Part shown: positions 49,524 through 59,635 of the stretch, piece after piece
Position numbering within the stretch: position 1 is the stretch's first letter
Layout of the letters: each line of letters starts with the position of its first letter
NCBI GenBank assembly: GCA_015680685.1
Contig: MNCI01008699.1
Span: 1-64,000 of the forward strand
From: Gnetum montanum
Taxonomy: Eukaryota > Streptophyta > Gnetopsida > Gnetales > Gnetaceae
DNA length: 64,000 nucleotides
Direction: 5' to 3'
The notes under the pieces: model-generated
Told to the model about the DNA's origin: nothing
Seen by the model: only the letters and a program-made list of their open reading frames with translations
Database searches by the model: none
Translations under genes and position numbers: made by a program

Positions 49524-50131
49524 GTCTCGTGGCTCCCTAGGCCTAATGATCACTATCAGTTGATCTATGAGCCACTGATGCATCTATGTCAAAGGAATAA
49601 AAACACCAAGAGTGGGAATAAGTTCCTTCTCATTACAATAAGCAAACTTGAAGCTACATTTGTCTTTTAGTTCTTATGCATCTAAGGGAAGATTTACCTG
49701 AACCTTAGCACAAAGGAAGTTATACTACTCATATTGCTGAGCTAAGCCCTCAGGTCCTCCGTTTGGATCCTGAGAGATCGATGTGGCCCCAACACTGGGT
49801 TGGGTGGCTACTCGACACCTGTGATGCCTTAAAATAAGAGGGGGACCTCAACATTAGAGATAGCAGCTACTGTGCTTGAGGAAATCATTTTTATAAGGTT
49901 GAAAGGTTTTGCAAATAAGACAACAAAGAGGTGAAGCAACTATCAGAGGCTTTCTATCCTGCAGGATTCTAGAGGAACCGTCGAAGCTACCGATCTACAC
50001 CACATGATGCGTAAATAGCCACAAAATGGTGTCATGTTTACACTAGTGCGTGATGGTGTACATAACGCAAGTAGGACCACCATGAAACATGGAAAAGGCA
50101 CCAAAAGGCCCTCCTTCTAGTGCCAAAAAAT
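49524..50131 (-). other. Leader and primer-binding site of element D
   Basis: About 600 bp between LTR and gag with no coding. Immediately inside the LTR, minus sense reads TTTTTGGCACTAGAAGGAGG (about 50131-50110). It begins with the TGGC-type 3' tRNA complement usual for Ty3/gypsy primer sites; I cannot assign the tRNA. Confidence 0.55.
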
Positions 50132-51959
50132 TGTAACCACTGAAAATGTCAGAGGTTGGAAACATCGAGAGGTTATCAGATGAACAGTCTTAACCCTGGA
50201 CCTATGTGAGGGTTGTGCTAGATTAAAAATCGAAATGGGGTGCCTTGAATGGTCTGGTTGATCAGATAGGGACTTAGTCAATGTCACTTAACCTTTAGTA
50301 AACATGTAATGTGAAAGTAATGTTTGTAACATAATACGATTATATGCAACAAAGTGAAAAACAATGTAAAATGTAATAATAATGAGTGGGAATTTAAAGT
50401 GAACAAGAGTTAGGGAATGCACTGCCTCAAGATCGTGCCTCTACTTTGTTTAAGTGGATACAATCGGTTGCACAACACTAGGAAGCACAGAAATCCCATA
50501 GGTAACCAGAGCATTCAAAGTAGGGCAACTATATTCTTGAATGTGGACTCAAAAGCCAAAAATGCAAATTTCTACGAAGATAGTAGAAAGGAGCTAATAG
50601 AATGGCAAGCGAAAATGCCAACCATTTTAATTTTTTCTAATTTTCCAACAACAAATGCTAATAATGCTCGAAGTTTCCAACCCTCAAATACTTTTCCAAC
50701 AAATGCCCAATTTTGCCAACCCTGCTCCAATGTTTTGCCAACCATTTGAGCATTTCTTGTCGGGGTATTTATAGGGCTAGGAGCATGGGAGAAATGCAGC
50801 TTGGATGCCACTTCTCCTAGACCTATGAGATGCTAACGTGTTTGTGCTTCATGAATATGCAAAGCTAATTGACGAGCCTGCCATGATACAATCATGCTAT
50901 TGAAACTAGAGATGCTAGAATCAAGTATGCCAACAATGCTGATGAGGAATGAGGCACACTAAAGTAGCGTAGCTACCTGCTACACTATGCTATGTAATGT
51001 AGCATAGCATGTTGACATCACGTCGCAGCTTGCTACGCTATGCTATGCTATGTAGCGTAGTGCAGTGTAGCCACTAGTTTAAAGAAGAAATTGGCATTGA
51101 AGTCAACTACATCTGTTGGAAGCTTCATCGCATGTCAAGTCAACTTTTGCAACACTTGGTTTGATATGCATCTTTTGCTACACTACGCTATGCTACGTAG
51201 CATAGTAGTTGGCTTCATTCACGATCCATGTTGAAGTCACAAATGCTTTCTTGGAGCTTAAATTTATGCTAATAGTTGCAACTTTTTCCTTCTGCAAAGG
51301 AAAGAATTTGAACTTACTAAACTTGCATTTGAGACACCTTTTGCTATTCTTGCATCATCTTTACGCCATGCTATGCTATCTAGCGTAGCACAGTGTAGCA
51401 GCCAGCATATCCTACTTTCTATTCAATCTTCTACTTTCTAATGAGAAGCTTTGCTAAAGATTTGAAGTTGAACAAGGAAACTAGTTTTGAAGGCTGGAGT
51501 GCTTGCCGAGTATAATTTGAATCACTAGGTAAGCTAGGCCTTTCTGTTTTTCCTTTTCTACGCTATGCTACGCTACGTAGCGTAGCACTTTGTTCTGCAA
51601 TAGTTTGGTTGCCTGAGCAACTGTCTTCTGAGGCCTACTACACTACATAGCATAACATAGCATAGCAACTTCCTTACTAGAAAACTTGCCAAACTATTTC
51701 ACGCATTTTGAGCACCGCCGACAACTCCTAGCATGGTTTCTGAGTAAACTCACAGTTGAGTGACTTACCCAGGTGGGTAGGTTGGAGGGTCCATCGAGCC
51801 TGTCAACACTAGGAGTAGAAAATTTTCCAAACTGGATAGTCCAAACTTAGAGCATCCATTTCTTGCCAAATTTTCGTGAGGCTACACTTGTGGAAATGTT
51901 TGTCTCATTTCCAAGACCCTGGTGAAGCAAGAGTGCCTTCAAATTTTTAGGGTGTTTCA
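50132..51959 (-). mobile_element. 5' LTR of element D (1828 bp)
   Basis: The partner of 30004-31846. The minus-strand TATA box TATAAATACCCC lies at about 50763-50774. CTATGCTA-type palindromes lie at about 50965-51070, 51178-51208, 51366-51402, 51557-51590 and 51640-51666. GCTACGCTACGTAGCGTAGC at 51567-51586 is a perfect 20-bp palindrome. The palindromes sit at the same places as in the other LTR although their exact bases differ. Confidence 0.85.
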
Positions 51960-51964
51960 CCTGT

Positions 51965-52365
51965 GACTTGGATCTTGACCTAAGCCTAGCATAGAAAGAA
52001 ATATTGATGAACCTTAATGTGCTAGATGATAATAGATTGGTGGCCCTATCTTTGAATGAAGTACATGAAGAATTCAACAACCAACACCATGACCTAAAAA
52101 TAAGGAAAGTAAAATTTTAATTGGGAGACAAGGTCCTTTACTAGAATCCAACACATGTATCACAATAAACTAATGTGGGAAGGGCCTTACATCATCTATG
52201 AAACCTTTTCTTCTAAATCCATCTTGATATACAAACTTGAAAGCCCAAACAAGAAATTTCTAGTCAACTTGAAACAAGTCAAAGCTTGTCATGAGCTAAA
52301 GAGAGCTAGTGACCACAACATCTCCTTGGGGGGAGAAGCATGCTTAATTTTTTAGATCTCCTCCT
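51965..52365 (+). pseudogene. Integrase of element B, C-terminal part
   Basis: Directly continues the reading broken at 30003: LNVLDDNRLVALSLNEVHEE (about 52010-52075), then VKFxxGDKVLY (about 52110-52140) and the open stretch 52155-52355 with KLMWEGPYIIYETF, the GPY motif of Ty3/gypsy integrases. It ends near GGEACLIF. The same segments occur in A at 20760-21110. Confidence 0.8.
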
Positions 52366-54150
52366 TCCAACTTAATCATGGGGGAGATGGCCATCTAGGC
52401 TGATCAAAAAAAGTAGCTCCTTAGTTTTCACACTTTTTTATTTTAGATCTTTTTTTACATCATTAGTACATTTTTCTCTTTTTTTGTTTTTACATATTTT
52501 ACAATTTCTTCTATATTTTACTTTACTTTGGTTTGTATTTTTCTTATGTTTACTTATCTTTCCTTATTTTCCTTTATTGCCAGTAGGCCTTTTGATGGTG
52601 GTTTGTACTATAATGTTATTTGATTGCTAATGTCTAGATTCTATCTTTGATTTTGGTATTGATAACTAAGACATGGTTTCTTTCTCATGGAACAAGTAGT
52701 GAGTCAACATCATCCACCCATTAACAAAATCTATGATGTCCCTTGTTTTGAAAATATGAGGTCCCTTCCTTAATAAGAATTGTTAATGAAATTATGACCT
52801 TGTTAGTTTCTAAACTTGGGAAGGACTAAATGTGACTTTGAGGGAATTTTATGCTCTCTATACTTGCCTACCCTCTTGAGTGCATGAGTGTTTCCATGCA
52901 TTTCTCATGATTCCACTATCTATGAATAACAAGAAGTTAATGTTTTTGATGATGTGGTTTCCATCCAAAAATCATAAAAATATAAAATAAAAAAAATAAG
53001 CTAAATTCAAAGCACATTACTTAGACTCAATAATGGGCTACAATGACTGGTTATGGAACTAGAAAGAGATGTTATCCATGCCTGAAGATCCCCTCTAACT
53101 AAGGCCCTTTCTCACTTCCTACTTCTCTTTTCTTCTCTTTAGGGAATGGTGATTGATTTCTAGTAGCATTATTTTTTCTTGAGTGGATGGATTGATTTAA
53201 GAGTATCGGTGTGAAGTCATTCAAAGTGGTTGATTTCGATTTGGACTAAGGATGGACTTTATCAAGTCATCTTAACCATTAGATCCATAAGGGATTTCAT
53301 GTAACCATGATTTTGGACTCTATTCCATCTTCTCTTCCAATCATTATTGCTTCCCATCATTCACCTCATTACTAGTTTTTCATGGTTTTGTTCAATGCCT
53401 TAGTTTGATGTGTCAAAATTCTTAAGTAGGTTCTTACAAAATTTTTCCTTAAATTTCCATAATCATTAATCAATCATGGGGCCCACAGACTCCTTACTTT
53501 GAAGGCATGCAAGGGCATTAACGGCATGAGCCTACTTTTGGAAGGACCCACTTACATACCTCTTCTTTGGATTAGTTAAGTTCCTTATCCTTAAGCATTT
53601 TCATGATAAAATCCTTTGTTTGATCCATTGGTGATATCAAATTATGAAATTCATCACAACATTTTCCAATGAAAAACTCTTTTTTTTGTGAATTATCTAA
53701 CCCTCTTTAAGCATTTCATCATGTTCATAGCTTTCTTGGCTCTCCAAGAACTTCACGATGTGTTAAAAACTCTTTAATTTTTTTCCTTATCTTTAATATT
53801 GAGAATTTTAGAGCCTAAAACCTTCTTGAGCCCATCACTTCAAATTTCTTGTTAAATTTACCTTATTTTTTAGTCCTACCATTGTTGGAGATATGCTTTG
53901 CATCGTGGGGTCCACCTTTTGGGATACAAATGTTTCTAACTCCCACATAGGTTTAACTAATGAATTAACTTTAAAATTATTCATTTATGAAAGTTAAACC
54001 CTTCCAAAAAATTTTAGTAACCTTATGAATTAAATAATATTAAAATAATCAATTTACCATAATCACAACTTAGCCAAGTGGAACAACCCAAGAAGACAAG
54101 GTAGTTATATGTTGTATGTTACATATCACATGCTAATCCTTGATTATGTT
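52366..54150 (+). other. Conserved post-pol non-coding block of element B
   Basis: No coding. Ordered landmarks shared with A and C: GTGAGTCAACATCATCCACCC (about 52700), CATGCCTGAAGATCCCCTCTAACTAAGGCCC (about 53078), GGGGCCCACAGACTCCTTAC (about 53480) and GGAAGGACCCACTTACAT (about 53554). The start is T-rich (52420-52560). Confidence 0.55.
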
Positions 54151-54160
54151 GTGATCACAC

Positions 54161-54546
54161 ATGACACCAAAAAAATAGAAGCATGGAATAGAATCAGAAC
54201 CATTTCAATTGAGGGATAAGTGGCCTAGAACTGGAAAAGAATTACAACTTGATAATCCTAGGAGTAGGTAGCCAAAACCCATGGAATGGGACCTCTTTAG
54301 GATCATTTGATCTCTTCCTAATCTTTAAGACTACCAGAGGTATTTGGATGTCAATTTTTTTGGCTAGGATGTTTAATCTTATTATGAATACTAAATTTTA
54401 TCAAATATTGTAAATCAATACACTTAGTTAGTCAGTTTATGTATTAGTTAGTTAGTCAATAATCCCATACCTTTCCAATGTTTTGTAAGGAACTTTTTAC
54501 TCATCTTGTGCATTTGAGGATGAGTGTTCATTTAGCTACAAGAGTA
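54161..54546 (+). pseudogene. Stub of third ORF and pre-LTR region of element B
   Basis: ATG 54161 (MTPKK then TAG) sits in the same context as the ORF3 starts of A and C (GATTATGTTGTGATCACAC compared with A's GATTATGTTTTTGATTGCAT). It decays within about 100 bases, and the pre-LTR segment AGTCAATAATCCCATACCT (about 54455) follows, as in C at 10175. About 2.7 kb of ORF3 is therefore missing. Confidence 0.55.
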
Positions 54547-55372
54547 TGATGAATCATATTTTTGTTAGGCCTTGATATTGGATCCCATGTAGTGATGTCA
54601 AATATCTAATATCACAGGATGCATGTCAGCTTATAAATATAGCACTTGGGTGCACGATTCATCCATCTTTTTTATTAGTTGTAGCAAAGTTTTTGTAGTT
54701 TCTTTTCTTTAGATTTAGAGTATTTTTTGAATACCCATAGTAGAAGTCAAAAGACTGTATGGATCTTTATTCAAGCACTAATGTACCTAAGCACCTCAAT
54801 GTGAACAGCAATAAAGACGATCTTTCTTGATCAAACCTTGTAGTACATAAACTAGATTGTTGTTTCTTCATGCATTTATTATTCAAGACTTTACTTTAAT
54901 GCATTTTAATTAAGTAGTTAGTATAAATTAAGTAGTAATTAATTAATACATATAAGTACAACCACTTTAAGCATAAATTAATGCTCGATAACCATAGCAG
55001 TGCCTAACTCTTGGTAACCCAATGGCATTGAAATGTGTTTAGGATGTGTACGGCAAGTGGGAATGGATGCTTATGTTAGGATTTGCTAATGATTAGATTA
55101 GTTAATAGATTAATGAAAACTTTAAATACTTTGTTTCTAGTCCTTAAGTGACTAAACCATAAAAGATAAAAATGATAAAAATCATACGCCTTCATTACAC
55201 TTAACCATACACTTACATTTCACAAGTGGAACTAGAAGATAATGATTGGAATGATTAGATTCACCTCCTAGATCAAGTATACTTAAAAACCTAAAGTTTG
55301 CAAAATTCAACCAGATCATTGAGCGAACTCTAGTGATTCGTATGGTTGGGTGTAGGGTATCCTCGCACCTTA
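54547..55372 (+). mobile_element. 3' LTR of element B
   Basis: Starts TGATGAATCA after a short GCTACAAGAGTA purine-rich stretch. TATA box TATAAATA at 54632-54639. It ends around TCGCACCTTA, an eroded form of the CACTCATCA end seen in the 5' copy. About 20 bases present in the 5' copy between 23285 and 23310 are missing here. Confidence 0.75.
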
Positions 55373-58060
55373 GGAATAAGTATTTGAGGCTATGCATGCT
55401 ATTGGACCTCTTTGAGAGAAGCTTAAGGTGGAATCTGTCAAGTAGATTCTACTATAGAAATGGACCAATCTAGGTAGGTTGAGGTTCTAAGACCAAGACT
55501 TAACTTTTATGTCATGCTTATTGAAGTCTCTATGGAGAGGATTTAAATTAAGGAGATCAAAAACTCCATCTTGTAGGATTTAAATTTTAGATAATTCTTG
55601 GAATTGATACCAAAAGAGATTAGGAAATAGTTGTAGGGGTCTTCTTTGTGGTCCATTCTCTTCAACAATGGATAATGGTAATCAGGGAAATATACCTCTT
55701 TTGGAACTACCACCAAGGAGATTCATCAATTAAAATAAATGACATTTTCATCTTTTAGTTGGTTGAAGTGATTGCATAAGCCCTATGTCTACCAAAATTT
55801 GGAGTAAAATTGATAGAAATATCCACACAAGTGGACCTAGAGACAAAGAATGAGTGGGTATAGTAAAGTTATTGAGTGGATTGTAAGGAGTACGATACTC
55901 TAATCAAGGTGGAGAAAGCCTACTTTAACATTGTGGTGTATCACCTTAGTCAAATAGTGAGGCTAATCAAGGTTATAGCCTTCTCTGCTAGGGCATGTAC
56001 AACTCTAAGTAGGAAATTCCTTGTCAACCTACCATAACTAATATTTCTTGAAATTGAAAAATTATTTAAGGAAAATGAGAAGGATAGGAATATGATTTCA
56101 TTTTCATGGTTAATTACAAAATTATGTAACAGATGCAAATGAGGGGGATTGGGGGGATGTGAAGGAAGGGGGGAAATAGCTTGCTACTCTAATGATGTTG
56201 TCCATCACACTTTAGCTACATCAAGATAGGAGATGATGAGGGATAAGGCTATTGACAAATTTTAAGAAGAGGAAAAGCTACCACTACCACCACTTGTAGC
56301 AACAAAAATGGTACCAAATATGCTTTTAATTGTTGATAAACTTAGAAACTATGAAAGAAATAGGTATAGCAATAACAAGAAGGAACAAGTGGTGGTGGAT
56401 AGTTGTCCACCTACTCTTTAGCCATAAGCCACTTGAACTAGGTCGCAAGGATCATCATCTAGCTAAATAGTGAGATGGAATAACTATTTTTAGCATAAAG
56501 AAACTAGCCAATTTTCCAACTTGATCCTAGTACTAGAGAAGTCACTATGTCCATCCTAGGATAAGCATTTCTTGAAATTTTAGGAAATGCAACAATGGTC
56601 TTGGTCATGTCACATAAGGGACATGAAATAGTAGTAGATGTGGTGGTAGATAGAGTTGGGGAAGCTGTTAATTCTCTAGCTACATTTGTACTAGACATTG
56701 CTTCCATGGAAGATATACATGCATCAACATGAGCAAGGAGTGGATGAATGAACATTACCCAATATGATGAATTGTTAGAATGATTGGTAGAAGCTAGGAA
56801 ATTAATTTCATAGATCTTTGATCTCCCAAATGATATAACAAAAAATTGGCCATAGCTCTTAGAGACAATAGGAAAGATGTTAATTACTAATGCATAACTT
56901 AATGATGTCACTATTACCAATCAATGGTTGGCCATCAAGATTGTAGAACTTATTGCTCATCTATTTGATCTAGTGATTCTCAAGCTATAGTTAACAAGGG
57001 ATGAAGCTTTTCAACAACTTCAACAAAACTATCAAGAGGATGATAATTTGAATGAAATGAAGATCTTCAAGGAATTAATATGAAAGGCCATGACCAACAA
57101 CACTAATCATGATCTCTTGCAAGTTTTCAAGGAAATCCTGGTTCTTATTCATGATAACCACTGCCTATGTAATGTCTAGTAGCAGAAAGAACAGATGATC
57201 AAATACATTTTCTAGTAGTATGAATATCTTGCCAAGGTAAACTTGGATTTGAGAAGGATGGCTATAGAAAATTATAATCTCTTCATGAAAGAGATTTAGA
57301 AGACTACCAATTGAGATTACTACATAAAAAAATAAAGTCCTAAAGTTCAAAGGAGTGAAGAATCACTATAGGAACCAAGTTGGAATGCTCAATGAGATTA
57401 ATTGAAAAGAAATATAGTCAATGCATTATAGTCTATCTTTGATTGACTCGGTGCATACAATCAAGTGAAGATTTGCATGGACTTGAAAATCAAGGATATG
57501 ACCAAATACATGGAGCTCACCAACTTTACTTATGCAAACTTAGTAATGTTTACTACATGGAGGCCTAAGATTGAGCTTGAAAAGTAGGTGTCTAGATCTT
57601 ACCTTCTTTATGAGGTAGAGTTCAAGCTTCATAAAGAGATAAAGTAAAAGTTGGGCATGGCCAACATAGAGCTTAAAGTTCTCATGAGTAGGTTCATAGA
57701 TCAATGATTTGTTGCTGTGAACTTGGCTAGAAGAATGAGTAATCAGCAAGAGCTCCAAAATATTTTCCATATGTTTGATTTTGAATGTAAATAATTCGTA
57801 TCTTACTTTATGAACATGAAATAGATGTTTTCATTACTATAGTGTCCATGAGATATCTCAACATTTTCACATCTAGGTGAAGTAGCATGGACCATTCATG
57901 ATTCACACGGAAAATAGGAGAAAATGAAGGTACTTCTAGATGCCTTCAAGCTTTTAGTATTAGTAGTAGGATAACCACAACCTCTAGTAGCATCGAGATG
58001 TGATGAAGAATCCTCAAAGTCATAGAAGCCTTTACCTCTAGGTATTAAATGAAGACTTTA
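55373..58060 (+). pseudogene. Third ORF of element A, main part
   Basis: Resumes after element B. Contains REIYLFWNYHQ (about 55690), matching GDLYQFWNNKE of C, and DLKIKDMTKYMELTNFTYAN (about 57480-57540), matching C's LQIQDFIEYMELASLQYAN. Long Lys/Glu/Asn-rich segments in between (about 56900-57780) would form coiled coils. It ends before the T-rich pre-LTR segment at 58080. Stops and frameshifts are many. Function unknown; the place is that of Athila's env-like ORF. Confidence 0.55.
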
Positions 58061-58289
58061 TCATACTTTAGTCTCTTCAATAAGATTTTTGTTATTTTTG
58101 TCAAAGTGTCTAATTGTTTTGTACTTTGTACCAATTTTGTAATCCATATAATCTAGCACTTAGAGTTAGTTAGTCAATTAGTTAGTAAATCATTTAGTTA
58201 ATAAAATTCCATACTTCCCCAAATTTTGTAAGAATCTCAATCTCATTTTTGTTTACTCAAGCATAAGTCTTTGGTTAGTCATGGGGATA

Positions 58290-59177
58290 TGATGAAACAT
58301 CGATAAGATTATTGCATTGATACAGTCCTATTGATGTAGCCTTATCGATGTATCTCCATTGCCATATCTTAAGATGCATTGACACAGGTATGTTGATGCT
58401 GACACAAGCATTGATTATATAAATGTACATACCCCTTGTATTTATGGAACCTTTAAGTCATTTCCTTAGCTAAGCTCTTTTAGTTTCTTTCTATAGAAGT
58501 TAGAATTTTTTTTTCTTTGAGTTCCCATAGTATGGATTTAAGTGGTTGTATAGTATTTTATTCATGTGAACATATACATGAACACATTTTCATGAGCGAA
58601 AATAAATTCGAGATTTCTTCTATCCATTGTAGCACTTAGATTAGCATAATTTTACTTTTTAGTAATTTACTTTCATACTATTATACAATTAATATTATCA
58701 TTTGTAAATAATGTGAGTAGGACCACTTCAAGTGGAATATATTAACACTTAGTAATCTTTAGCAGTGGATACTTGGTATGTTCAGAAGTAGACACTTGGT
58801 AATCTAGTAGCATTATTATATGTTTAAGATGTGTATAGGAAGTGGAGAGGATTGCTCCATGTTTGGGCTAGTTAGTTAATTTAGTAGTTAATTAGTTATT
58901 TAATTTAAATATTCAATCTTTATTTACTTAATTATTTTTTAAGTAGAGAAAATAATAGAAAAGTATTAAAAATATATCTTCTACTTTAATCAAACTTAAC
59001 CATACATACAGATTAACACAAGTGTTGATTGAGAAGATAATGATTAGCAACCTACATCCTTCAGCATCTAATAATATCGACCACTTAGGTAAAACTTAAT
59101 CCATAGAATTTGACCAAATTATGTGTACATGCTAGTGATTCATATGGTTGGGTGTAGGGAATACCCATTACTCATCA
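58290..59177 (+). mobile_element. 3' LTR of element A (888 bp)
   Basis: Starts TGATGAAACAT after GTCATGGGGATA and ends CTCATCA at 59177. TTGATGTA/TCGATGTA words lie at 58315-58360 and the TATA box TATATAAAT at about 58416-58424. A TTTTTTTTTCTTTG run lies near 58507-58520. Pairs with 14001-14863. Confidence 0.75.
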
Positions 59178-59262
59178 ATGAGACTGTTAATTTGAAAGCT
59201 ACAAGTCATATGTTCAATTCTAGTGGGCAATGTTAAGGGATAAAATTCTAATTAGATAACAT
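59178..59262 (+). repeat. Right part of tRNA-like repeat X2
   Basis: Continues the head begun at 13979-14000: ACTGTTAATTTGAAAGCT, then the box-B-like TGTTCAATTCTAGTGGG. It is followed within a few bases by copy X3 on the other strand, so X2 and X3 form an imperfect inverted pair. Confidence 0.5.
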
Positions 59263-59264
59263 AT

Positions 59265-59420
59265 TTTGAAATTCTAAAATAATTGTAATATAGGTACATC
59301 CTAGATATATAGTTCATCATCTTTTATAACTTATAATTTTCAACCAGAATTGAACCCATGATTTGGAGCTTTCAAATCAAGAGTCTTACCACTAGGTTGA
59401 TACCTTATTATTAAAAATAA
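59265..59420 (-). repeat. tRNA-like short repeat, copy X3
   Basis: In minus sense: CTAGTGGTAAGACTCTTGAT, TTGAAAGCTCC, then GGGTTCAATTCTGGTTG, a box A / box B spacing like a tRNA, followed by a body ending near CTACATTACAAT-like DNA. Best-preserved of the three copies. It is probably a SINE, not a working tRNA gene, since the arms do not pair well. Confidence 0.5.
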
Positions 59421-59635
59421 GTTAAAAATATTTCTCATGCATTGAGATAAGGAAAATGTGGTAAAATAAATGCTAGATGTAATACATATGTAATAGTAAC
59501 ATGAGCATAACAATCCTTCCAAGCATATGTCAAATTGACAAAATGTGTTTATGAATCTATTTATATGATTTATAAAGATGAGTTAGGGATTTGCACTAAT
59601 GAATAATGATTCTCTTTTGAAAACATCATTCGAAT

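Larger units (their letters stand above)
30004..51959 (-). mobile_element. Tat-like Ty3/gypsy element D, inserted in B integrase
   Basis: LTRs at 30004-31846 and 50132-51959 begin TG and end CA on both strands. The flanks are CCTAT (29999-30003) and CCTGT (51960-51964), a 5-bp duplication with one transition. B's integrase resumes right after. Minus-strand order: LTR (50132-51959), primer site, gag, protease, spacer, antisense gene, RT region in three tandem copies, RNase H, second RNase H, integrase, tandem words, polypurine tract and LTR (30004-31846). At about 22 kb it is large but in the known range for Tat elements. Stops throughout show it is no longer autonomous. Confidence 0.85.
23251..55372 (+). 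mobile_element. Athila-like element B, inserted in A, host of D
   Basis: LTRs at 23251-24091 and 54547-55372 share TGATGAATCATATTTTTG, a TATA region, TAGCACTTGGGTGCA and long similar middles (about 80-85% by eye). Contents in order: tRNA-Asp-like primer site, gag, protease, RT-RNase H, integrase (interrupted by element D at 30004-51959), post-pol block, an ORF3 stub, then the 3' LTR. It lies 87 bp into A's ORF3. No clear target-site duplication could be assigned, because the 3' LTR terminus is eroded. Confidence 0.75.
14001..59177 (+). mobile_element. Athila-like element A, host of nested B and D
   Basis: LTRs at 14001-14863 and 58290-59177 share the TGATGAAACAT start, a TATATAAAT box, a long similar middle and the CTCATCA end (about 80% by eye at the start). 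The inside in order is: tRNA-Asp-like primer site, gag, protease, RT-RNase H, integrase, post-pol block, internal TATA segment, ORF3 start, then element B (23251-55372), then the rest of ORF3 and a short G-rich tract before the LTR. With B and D removed the element would be about 13 kb, ordinary for Athila. All coding parts carry stops. Confidence 0.75.

Noticed and set aside
59340-59400. A functional tRNA gene on the minus strand
   Set aside because: The box A and box B spacing is tRNA-like, but the acceptor and anticodon arms do not pair convincingly and the copies diverge like a SINE.
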